Assembly (NCBI RefSeq): GCF_004364165.1
Contig: NZ_SOAY01000010.1
Span: 372,001 to 436,000 of the forward strand
Reading direction: 5' to 3'
Source of the DNA: Maribacter spongiicola
Lineage (GTDB): Bacteria; Bacteroidota; Bacteroidia; Flavobacteriales; Flavobacteriaceae
DNA: 64,000 nucleotides
The position numbers were made by a program, and so were the translations under genes. Shown in pieces: positions 52,049-59,910 of the stretch. The notes beneath the pieces were generated by a model. That model did not search any database and was not told the DNA's origin. It worked only from the letters and a program-made list of their open reading frames with translations. The number at the start of each line of letters is the position of its first letter. Position 1 is the first letter of the stretch.

Positions 52049-52070
52049 AATGCTAATTTTATTTCAATAT

Positions 52071-52220
52071 TTATTCAGATTCCTGACTTTTTTTGATAAT
52101 GCTTTTTAAACGTTCTTTTCTCAGAGCCGCTTCTTTTTTTAATTTGTTCTTCTTCCTATCCATTAGCTTGGCATGCTTTGCTTTGTTCACCGTATTTTTA
52201 GCCTTGCCCTTTTTTGCCAT
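52071..52220 (-). CDS. Tiny lysine-rich protein
   Basis: This 49-residue, highly basic protein (MAKKGKAKNTVNKAKHAKLM, then a lysine/arginine-rich helix ending KKSQESE) is encoded directly before hemB with 22 bp between. It has no cysteines or aromatic residues. It looks like a nucleic-acid-binding or ribosome-associated peptide, which is inference. I find it credible as a gene because of its ATG, clean stop, operon-like spacing and strong codon-level bias to Lys and Ala; it has not been checked by homology. Confidence 0.6.
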   Translation of the reverse strand: MAKKGKAKNTVNKAKHAKLMDRKKNKLKKEAALRKERLKSIIKKSQESE

Positions 52221-52625
52221 AACTGAATATTTTTATGCAAACGCTTTAGTGCTTTTCCGCTGTAAAGTGTAGACGTTACGTCGTCAAAGCATATGTATCT
52301 TGTAGTTGTACAAAAATACGTGAATTTGAATAATAGCTACAGTGGTTAGTACTTATTTTTATGGGGCAACGGTTAAAAGATACTTAATGCCTAATGAAAG
52401 TATATATGGGTTCTTTCACTTGCTTTCTCCATTAGAAGGTAAAGGAGAAATAAGTTGTCTCAGATTTCGGCGCTCATTAGAAAATTATATTAAGTTCTTT
52501 TGTGTAAATAAGAGAAGCTTGTTAAAAGGCGTTGTTTTCAAATTAAAGCTATAATTTGTAGCCGAATTCTTATTTGAGTATAAGGTGCTTCTAAAAACAT
52601 TTAAAAATTGAATAAGGATAGTTAA
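52221..52625. other. Gene-free interval with a short hairpin
   Basis: About 400 bp without a convincing gene. A weak open frame at 52342-52554 has no protein-like composition. The only structure I see is TTTCTCC...GGAGAAA (near 52424-52450), similar to G/A-rich palindrome remnants in flavobacterial spacers. The AraC-type regulator's promoter must lie here, but no TAnnTTTG stands out. Confidence 0.6.
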
Positions 52626-54329
52626 ATGAGTTTCCAAAGCTGTAAATATCTTATGTTAAGAAAGAACTTAAAGTTCATCTCCATTTTTTTAATGCTCTTT
52701 TGTTTTTTAGGGAAAGCACAAACTGAACAAGATTTAGAGGGTATATCAGATAGTTTATTAACTAATCTTCAAAAATTCTATAGTGAAATTTATGAGACAA
52801 GTGAGCAAACATTATCGGGCATATATAAAATACATAAGAATATTGATACCTATAATGTAAAAGAGCAAGTAGCTATATATCTTGTTTTAATTGATTTTCA
52901 AATTGCTGAAGGTTTATATGATGAAGCTATCATAAACTGCCATATCTCACATAATATGGCTAAAGAAAATGGTTTTGCTTATGAAACAGTACTTTCTAAT
53001 TATTATTTGGCTAGTGCATATGGACAGAATTATGAATACGATAAATCTTTTGAACTATTTAAATCTTTAGCTCAATTAATTAATGATAGTAATTATGAGT
53101 ATTTGGCTATTCTATCTGAAATTGAAATGGCATGGTTTTATGAGATAATTGGCAAGTACCGAGATGCACTAGACATAAAACTCAAGATTGTAAAAACAAA
53201 GGGAGATTTTTTAAAAAAAAGATGGGATCCAGTGTACTATAATCAGTTTTTAGATATGTCAAATTTATATAATGAACTGGGAATTAAAGACTCCACATAT
53301 TATTACAGAGACTTTTACAAACAAACTATTAAAGATTATCCTGAAACTTCTGCGGAACATTATTTTCTTATAAAAAATGAAGCTAATATAAGTTTTAATG
53401 AAAGAGATTACTCTAAGGCTATTGATAAGTATAGAGCTTTTAATAATTGGTATTTTGCCAGGCTCAAAGATTATGACTCTCCGACGATTATCAATAAAAG
53501 TAAAGCCCATATAGCCTTGGGCGAAGTAGATAGCGCATTGAACAATTTAAATTTGATTAAGAGTCGACCAATGTTTTTAAAGGAACAAAAATATATTTCT
53601 CCAGACTTCTATAAATTATATATAGATATTTATAAAAAGAAGGGCGAAGATGATTTAAGAAAAGAATATGAGCAAAAATATTACCAAGCGTTAGAAACCT
53701 ATAATTCGTTTAAATTTAATACGCTAGATAATCTTTACGATATTGACAAGCAGCGTATTCAAATAGAGAACGCCAATGCAGCCAACGATTATAAGAGTAC
53801 ATTAAATTACCTATGGATTGCCTTGGGGGCAATAGTTATGTGCTTCATAGGTTTTGTGCTATGGAAACAAAAAAGGGAAAAGAAAAAGTTTGATGCATTA
53901 ATGCAAAGAACAGAGAACAAAACACCGCTTAAAACTTCACTTGAACCATGCACGAATACTACTGAAATAAAAGATGAAAAGGTCGAGGCATTAATTCATC
54001 AAATTAAAGAACTAGAAGAACAAGGCTTTTTTCTAAAACAAAAGACAACCTTGCATAATACAGCAAAGAAATTAAAAACCAATACTTCTTACCTTTCTAC
54101 GATCATTAACAATAATTTGGATACTACATTTTCTGCTTTTGTGAATGATATAAGAATTGATTATATCATTAATGAGTTGAAAACAAATAAGCAATTACGT
54201 TCATATTCGGTAAAAGCTATAGCAGAAGAAATAGGATACAAAAGTGCCGATTCATTCTCCAAATACTTTAAGCAGAGCACCGGTTTGTCACCTTCTACTT
54301 TTATAAAAAATATCAATAAAAAGGGTTAA
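52626..54329 (+). CDS. AraC-type transcriptional regulator with exported TPR sensor
   Basis: This 567-residue protein has a signal-like N-terminus (an alternative start is at 52653, MLRKNLKFISIFLMLFCFLG). A periplasmic region of tetratricopeptide-like helices (about 60-370) is followed by one transmembrane span (about 391-412, LNYLWIALGAIVMCFIGFVLW). A cytoplasmic linker and a C-terminal AraC HTH domain (about 460-565, with YLSTIINNNLDTTFSAFVND and VKAIAEEIGYKSADSFSKYF) complete it. This architecture is frequent in flavobacteria and couples an outside signal to transcription. It reads alone; its targets may include the downstream ankyrin gene. Confidence 0.9.
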   Translation: MSFQSCKYLMLRKNLKFISIFLMLFCFLGKAQTEQDLEGISDSLLTNLQKFYSEIYETSEQTLSGIYKIHKNIDTYNVKEQVAIYLVLIDFQIAEGLYDEAIINCHISHNMAKENGFAYETVLSNYYLASAYGQNYEYDKSFELFKSLAQLINDSNYEYLAILSEIEMAWFYEIIGKYRDALDIKLKIVKTKGDFLKKRWDPVYYNQFLDMSNLYNELGIKDSTYYYRDFYKQTIKDYPETSAEHYFLIKNEANISFNERDYSKAIDKYRAFNNWYFARLKDYDSPTIINKSKAHIALGEVDSALNNLNLIKSRPMFLKEQKYISPDFYKLYIDIYKKKGEDDLRKEYEQKYYQALETYNSFKFNTLDNLYDIDKQRIQIENANAANDYKSTLNYLWIALGAIVMCFIGFVLWKQKREKKKFDALMQRTENKTPLKTSLEPCTNTTEIKDEKVEALIHQIKELEEQGFFLKQKTTLHNTAKKLKTNTSYLSTIINNNLDTTFSAFVNDIRIDYIINELKTNKQLRSYSVKAIAEEIGYKSADSFSKYFKQSTGLSPSTFIKNINKKG

Positions 54330-54607
54330 ATGCCACTTTTCAAACAGGGTTGATAGAAATTCATGTTTTACCGCTTCATTTAAAATAAATAACTGATAAT
54401 CAAATAATCATAAACTGTTCAAGCACCCTATTTTTATAAATTTAGGGCGGCATGACTTGTTTTAAAGTGAGAAACAGCCCTTTCTTTACGAAAAGATATC
54501 CGTTCAGCTTTTAAAATTTTACGATCGTATTTAGCTGACAATTTAATAGCAGTTCGGGCATTTTTGAATTCAGTAAAACAAACATTTTAACCTTTAAAAT
54601 TTAAATC

Positions 54608-54997
54608 ATGAGAAAATCAGTTATCGCATTCGCAATTTTAGTTAGTTCAGTATTCAGCACCGTAAGTGCCAATACAGATTCTGGAAATAGAATCGCAAAA
54701 ATTAACAGAACAAGTATTACCAATGTATCGCCAATGGTATTGGCCATTGTTGAAGATGATGTAGCGGTTGTCAAAAATTTTATCGCCTACGGCGTAGATA
54801 TTGAGCAAGAATCTAAAACCGGAGCTAAAATGACAGCTTTAATGTATGCCGCTCGATACAACCAATTAGATATTGTAAAAATACTAGTAGCAGAGGGTGC
54901 AAGTACCTCAAAAGAATCTAAAATTGGTGCAACAGCCTTAGATTATGCTAAAGTCTCTGGAGCAACAGAAGTAGTTGGGTATTTAAACAGCTTGTAA
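54608..54997 (+). CDS. Exported ankyrin-repeat protein
   Basis: This 129-residue protein has a signal peptide (MRKSVIAFAILVSSVFSTVSA). About two to three ankyrin repeats follow: SPMVLAIVEDDVAVVKNFIA, then MTALMYAARYNQLDIVKILVAEGA, quoted here as TALMYAARYNQLDIVKILV, and a last GATALDYAKVSGATEVVGYL. Small exported ankyrin proteins bind other proteins in the periplasm; no partner is apparent. The gene is monocistronic and ends before a perfect 14-bp stem. Confidence 0.85.
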   Translation: MRKSVIAFAILVSSVFSTVSANTDSGNRIAKINRTSITNVSPMVLAIVEDDVAVVKNFIAYGVDIEQESKTGAKMTALMYAARYNQLDIVKILVAEGASTSKESKIGATALDYAKVSGATEVVGYLNSL

Positions 54998-55308
54998 ACT
55001 TCTAAACAAGTCATCTAATAGAGCTATTCAGATCAATAAATTATCTGAATAGCTCTAACTAATAAGAAAAACTTTCCATAAAACCTCACATTTTAAGCTA
55101 GCGCTATGTTTATATTTTTTAATTATCTAATAGCTAAGTTGTTGTATTTATTTTGGCTTCCTGGTTTTTATAAATATGGAATGCTTTTACTTGCTTGTAA
55201 GTTATTAATTACACTTTGTTTGCGGAAGAAACTACAAAAAATGTAACTTTTCTAAAATTTTGAATACTTATAAATAAACTGAATGCTAACCATCAAACCT
55301 TAAAGAAT
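54998..55308. other. Gene-free interval before the ABC transporter genes
   Basis: Apart from the terminator-like stem at 55020-55056, about 250 bp of AT-rich sequence shows no gene, repeat or clear promoter element. Confidence 0.6.
55020..55056 (+). terminator. Hairpin terminator after the ankyrin gene
   Basis: AGAGCTATTCAGAT (55020-55033) and ATCTGAATAGCTCT (55043-55056) form a perfect 14-bp stem with a 9-base loop, 23 bp after the stop. The T-tract is weak. Confidence 0.7.
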
Positions 55309-56184
55309 ATGCTTTCGATTACAAATTTGAATAAAACGTACCCAAATGGTACAAAAGCCTTAAACAATGTTAATCTAGAAATTGGTACCGGTATGTTCGG
55401 CTTACTTGGTCCAAATGGGGCAGGCAAATCCTCTTTAATGAGAACTATTGCCACATTACAACAGGCAGATAGCGGTGATATTGAATTCAATGATATTAAC
55501 GTTTTTACCGAGCCCGATGAACTTAGAAAGGTTTTAGGGTATTTACCACAAGATTTTGGAGTTTACCCAAAAGTATCTGCAGAAATGATGCTAAATCATA
55601 TTGCAAAAATAAAAGGGATACAAAGTAAAACAGATCGTAAAGCATATGTAGCCGATTTATTGAATAAGGTAAATTTGTACAAATTTCGTAAACGAAACTT
55701 GGGTGATTACTCAGGTGGTATGAGACAACGTTTTGGTATAGCGCAGGCATTGATCGGCAACCCTAAACTAATTATTGTAGATGAGCCAACTGCTGGTCTT
55801 GATCCTTTAGAACGTAATCGTTTTCATAATCTATTAAGTGAGCTTGGTGAAGATGCCGTAGTAATACTATCAACACATATTGTAGATGATGTTATTAATT
55901 TATGCACCAACATGGCAGTTTTTAATGAAGGTAGTGTTGTGGTTCAGGGGCATCCGTTAGAGTTGTCTAACACATTGAATGGCAAAGTATACCGTAAAAG
56001 TATTGCCAAAGATGAAACAGAACTGTACCAATCAAAATATAACGTGTTATCCACTTATTTACGTAGTGGTAACCTCTATGTAAATGTTTTCGCGGAAGGT
56101 GTGCCTGGTGAAGGATTTGAGAAAGTTGCCAATAACTTAGAAGACTTTTATTTCTATAGTATTAACCAACCTCAAACTGTTTAA
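55309..56184 (+). CDS. ABC transporter ATP-binding protein
   Basis: This is a 291-residue ATPase subunit. Walker A is GPNGAGKSS (34-42), the Q-loop is LPQDFGVYPKV, the signature is YSGGMRQR (about 138) and Walker B is LIIVDEPTAGLDP (about 158-170), followed by the H-loop in LSTHIVDDV. The unusual C-terminal extension (about 215-291) is typical for ATPases paired with very large permease-peptidase fusions. The partner gene begins 1 bp downstream. Confidence 0.94.
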   Translation: MLSITNLNKTYPNGTKALNNVNLEIGTGMFGLLGPNGAGKSSLMRTIATLQQADSGDIEFNDINVFTEPDELRKVLGYLPQDFGVYPKVSAEMMLNHIAKIKGIQSKTDRKAYVADLLNKVNLYKFRKRNLGDYSGGMRQRFGIAQALIGNPKLIIVDEPTAGLDPLERNRFHNLLSELGEDAVVILSTHIVDDVINLCTNMAVFNEGSVVVQGHPLELSNTLNGKVYRKSIAKDETELYQSKYNVLSTYLRSGNLYVNVFAEGVPGEGFEKVANNLEDFYFYSINQPQTV

Positions 56185-56185
56185 T

Positions 56186-59100
56186 ATGAAAGAAATATTC
56201 TTATTTGAGCTAAAATATAGGCTTCGACGACCGGTCACTTATATCTACATATTTATCATGTTTCTAATACCTTGCTTACTTGCAGTATTTGATGAATCTG
56301 TAACTGCAGAATTCACGAATAGTCCGAATAATATAGCAGGTCTTTTGGCGGTGTTAAGTATAATTGCCTTGTTCTTTTATGCTGCTATTATGGGTGTACC
56401 CGTGTATAGAGATGAAGAACATAAAACTGCACAGACTTATTTTACTTTTCCTGTTTCTGAAAAGAACTACATATTGGGTCGTTTTTTGGGTAGCTTCGCT
56501 ATAGTCACCATAATGAACATTGGTGCTATGTTTGGTGCCATGTTTGGGTATGTCCTTGGCGCTTTGTTAGATAGACCTGATTATGGTACCTATACCGATT
56601 TTAACTTTTGGTCTTACTTTTTTCCATTTTTATATCTATTAGTTTTTAATTCCTTTTTCATAGGCAGTCTTTTCTTCTGCCTGATGACATTTTTTAAAAG
56701 AATGCCCATCTTATATTTAGGAGGTATTTTAATATTTATCGGTACAACGATATCGGGGCAATTACTATCTAGCCTAGATACCGAATGGCTTAGTATTTAT
56801 GTTGACCCTTTTGGGCAATCTGCTTATAGTTTTTTAACAAAGTACTGGTCTGTAGACGAGTTAAATACTACTCAACTGGCATTAGCCGGTAAGTTTATGC
56901 TTAATCGTTTGTTATGGTTGACTTTGGGGATATTATTATTTGTCTTCACGCTTTTTAAATTTTCGTATAAAGGATTTTTATCCTCTAAGAAAAAGAAGAA
57001 TGTAAAAGAAGACAATGATATCATAGCATCTTCAGAAACAATTAGTGTTGTTCAAGAATTCAGTAAAAAGGCACAACGACAAAATTTATGGTCTTTAAGT
57101 AAAATAGAATTCTTGTCTATCGTTAAAGAACCTGTATTTCTTGTGCTAATTGTTTTAGGGGTTATAGTAGCTGGTTTTATTACCTATCAATCTAATCAGT
57201 ATAATGGTACACCATCATTACCGCTTACAAGGTATATGGTTTCTTATATTTCTGGAGGGATAGCTTTATTTTCCATAATTATTCTAATAATTTATTCTGG
57301 TGAAGCGGTACATCGTACACGAAGTAATAAGACTTTTGAATTTTATGATGCGTTACCGGTAAGTAATTCTACATTATATCTTTCAAAAATAATTTCATTA
57401 ATCGGGGTTTCCGTGTTACTAACCTTAATTAATATACTAGTTGGTATTCTATATCAAACAGGTAATGGTTATTTTGATTATGAATTGGGGATGTACCTTA
57501 CTTATAATTTCACGTCTCTTTTTCCTTCTTATGTGGCTACTTTACTTCTGGCCTTTTTTATTCATGTGTTGGTAAATAATAAATTTCTAGGTCACTTTAT
57601 TGTAATTATCATATATGTAGGTTTACCACTTTTAGTGAGTTTAGTCTTAAAAACCAATAACCCACTTTTAGCTTTTGGAGAGACTACCCCCGGTTTTATA
57701 AGTGATTTAAATGGATTCGGACATTATTTAACCGGTAAGTTTTGGTTGAACTTGTATTGGATTCTTTTTACGTGCACATTGGCTGCTATTGGTAAAATAT
57801 TTTGGAGTAGAGGTTTTTATTCTTCGGCAAAAGAGCGTTTAAAATTGGCTAAGAATAGGTTTAAGGGTAAAACTGTTGCCTATACCTTATTCTTTTTATT
57901 TGCTTTTATTTCTGTAGGTGCCTACAGCTTTTATAATATAAAAGTGCTGAACCATATGGAAGACAGTGATTTTAGTGAAAAGCTTTCTGCTGATGCTGAA
58001 AAGGCTTATGGCAAGTATATTGATAAGCCCCATATTCAAGTAATTGATTTAAAAGCTGAAATAAATATTTTTACAGATACACGTGGTGTAGATGCAAAAG
58101 GATTGTTTACAGTTGTTAATCCTTCAGATCAACCAATTGATACAGTGCTAATGGAAATAAAGTTTCCTACATATGATAGCAAGATTACCAAGGTGGTTTA
58201 CAATGACCAGGAGTTAAATCCGTTTTTAAGCGACTCATTGTATCGTTTGTTTATTTACAAACTACCAAAACCTTTGCAGCCAAAAGACACCGCTAATCTT
58301 GTTATTGAAACTAAGGCAAGAACACATGGGTTTTCTATGGGTATGGAAACTGCAGTATTAAATAATGGTTCTTTCTTTAATGATGGTATTTTTCCAAGCT
58401 TTCATTATGATATTGCTTTGACAGAAAATGGTGCTCGTGAGAAATATGGGTTGGAGAAATTAGACTTTCTTTATCCGCCAAGAACAGATAGCATTGCTTT
58501 AAAAAAGAATTTATTTAATGAGGATAGTAATTATATGGATTTTGAAGCAACTATTAGTACTTCAAAAGGGCAAACAGCTGTCGCACCAGGGGTTTTGGTT
58601 AAAAAATGGGATAAAGATGATAGAAGCTATTTTAATTATAAAATGGAAGATAAATCTGATTACTTTTTCAATTTTGTATCTGCATCCTACGATATTGAAA
58701 AGGATGTTTGGACTGCACCGAGTGGAAAGAAAGTGACTATAGAAGTGTATCATTCACCGAAACATAAGAGAAATTTAGCTTCTTTTATTAAAGGTGTTAA
58801 AGTATCGTTAGATTATAATTCTAAGAACTTTTATGAGTATCCATATTCTGTAATCAGAATAATTGAGTTTCCGGCGCACACGACATTTGCACAATCTTTT
58901 GCTACTACAATTCCGTATTCAGAAGATTTTGGCTTCGTAGCAGATTTTTCTAACGAACAAGACTTTAATTATGCTTTTAGAGTAACAGCACATGAAGTTG
59001 CTCACCAATGGTGGGCTCATGTCGTTACGCCAAGTAAAACAAGAGGAGCAAATATTGTTTCGGAAACTTTGGCAGAATATGTATCATTAATGGCTTTAAA

Positions 59101-59788
59101 GCACGAATATGGTGAAAATGGAATCAAAGGATTTTTAAAGCCTTCTTTAGATACCTACTTATCTAGAAGATCATTCAGTTTTAAACCAGAACGTTCGTTA
59201 ATGGATGTTGAAACCGGTCAGCATATTTGGTATCAAAAAGGATCCATGATTATGTATGATTTGCAAGATGTTATCGGTGAAGATGTTATAAATGCAGGAT
59301 TGAAAACATTTTTGAATGAATACAAGTATTTTGAAAAAGGAGTATATGCTACTTCTGAAGATTTTTACAAAGCTATTTATAATGTTACTCCAGATTCTTT
59401 GAAATATAAGGTTGATGATGGTTTTAAAGAGATTGTTCTTTATGAAAATCGTGTGATGGATGCTAAAACCAAAAAGCTAGATAATGGCAAATGGGAAACC
59501 ACATTCACAGTCAATTCTAAGAAGATTTATTATGATGATACCGGTAAAGAAAAACTGATTGATGATAAGAAGAACCTAGTAGATATTGGACTCTTTGGCG
59601 AAGATATTACTGGTGACGATGGGGTAACTATTAAGAACCCGTTTTACTTTGAATTAAAGTGGCTTTCTGCAGGTGATAATACATTTACTATCATCACTGA
59701 CGAAAAACCTTTAAAAGCGGGTATTGATCCATATAACAAGTTGATCGATCGTAATTCTGATGATAATCTAGAAACGGTAGAAGAGTAA
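56186..59788 (+). CDS. ABC permease fused to M1-family aminopeptidase
   Basis: This 1200-residue protein has two six-span ABC2-type permease halves (about 15-270 and 310-595) joined by a charged linker, then a large C-terminal M1 metallopeptidase domain (about 625-1100). The zinc site is HEVAH at 936-940, followed after 19 residues by Glu960 (NIVSETLAEY). It is an intact 'ABC transporter permease/M1 aminopeptidase' of Bacteroidota, thought to couple export or uptake with peptide trimming outside the membrane. The substrate is unknown. It is translated directly after the ATPase (stop and start 1 bp apart), and the operon ends with a terminator hairpin. Confidence 0.92.
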   Translation: MKEIFLFELKYRLRRPVTYIYIFIMFLIPCLLAVFDESVTAEFTNSPNNIAGLLAVLSIIALFFYAAIMGVPVYRDEEHKTAQTYFTFPVSEKNYILGRFLGSFAIVTIMNIGAMFGAMFGYVLGALLDRPDYGTYTDFNFWSYFFPFLYLLVFNSFFIGSLFFCLMTFFKRMPILYLGGILIFIGTTISGQLLSSLDTEWLSIYVDPFGQSAYSFLTKYWSVDELNTTQLALAGKFMLNRLLWLTLGILLFVFTLFKFSYKGFLSSKKKKNVKEDNDIIASSETISVVQEFSKKAQRQNLWSLSKIEFLSIVKEPVFLVLIVLGVIVAGFITYQSNQYNGTPSLPLTRYMVSYISGGIALFSIIILIIYSGEAVHRTRSNKTFEFYDALPVSNSTLYLSKIISLIGVSVLLTLINILVGILYQTGNGYFDYELGMYLTYNFTSLFPSYVATLLLAFFIHVLVNNKFLGHFIVIIIYVGLPLLVSLVLKTNNPLLAFGETTPGFISDLNGFGHYLTGKFWLNLYWILFTCTLAAIGKIFWSRGFYSSAKERLKLAKNRFKGKTVAYTLFFLFAFISVGAYSFYNIKVLNHMEDSDFSEKLSADAEKAYGKYIDKPHIQVIDLKAEINIFTDTRGVDAKGLFTVVNPSDQPIDTVLMEIKFPTYDSKITKVVYNDQELNPFLSDSLYRLFIYKLPKPLQPKDTANLVIETKARTHGFSMGMETAVLNNGSFFNDGIFPSFHYDIALTENGAREKYGLEKLDFLYPPRTDSIALKKNLFNEDSNYMDFEATISTSKGQTAVAPGVLVKKWDKDDRSYFNYKMEDKSDYFFNFVSASYDIEKDVWTAPSGKKVTIEVYHSPKHKRNLASFIKGVKVSLDYNSKNFYEYPYSVIRIIEFPAHTTFAQSFATTIPYSEDFGFVADFSNEQDFNYAFRVTAHEVAHQWWAHVVTPSKTRGANIVSETLAEYVSLMALKHEYGENGIKGFLKPSLDTYLSRRSFSFKPERSLMDVETGQHIWYQKGSMIMYDLQDVIGEDVINAGLKTFLNEYKYFEKGVYATSEDFYKAIYNVTPDSLKYKVDDGFKEIVLYENRVMDAKTKKLDNGKWETTFTVNSKKIYYDDTGKEKLIDDKKNLVDIGLFGEDITGDDGVTIKNPFYFELKWLSAGDNTFTIITDEKPLKAGIDPYNKLIDRNSDDNLETVEE

Positions 59789-59801
59789 TTTTTTATATTA
59801 T

Positions 59802-59845
59802 ACCTGTTCGTTAATGGCAATTGTCATAAAGCGGACAGGTTTTTA
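59802..59845 (+). terminator. Terminator after the ABC permease-peptidase gene
   Basis: ACCTGTTCG (59802-59810) pairs with CGGACAGGT (59832-59840) with one mismatch around a 21-base loop, followed by TTTTTA. A plausible though long-looped terminator 14 bp after the stop. Confidence 0.6.
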
Positions 59846-59910
59846 CTTTTTTATTGTACTATTTTCGTCGTTTTCATGTTTAATACAAGTATCAAATCAT
59901 CCATGTTGTA

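Noticed and set aside
52342..52554. Possible 70-codon gene before the AraC-type regulator
   Set aside because: Composition and lack of motif suggest chance; it spans a palindrome-like remnant.
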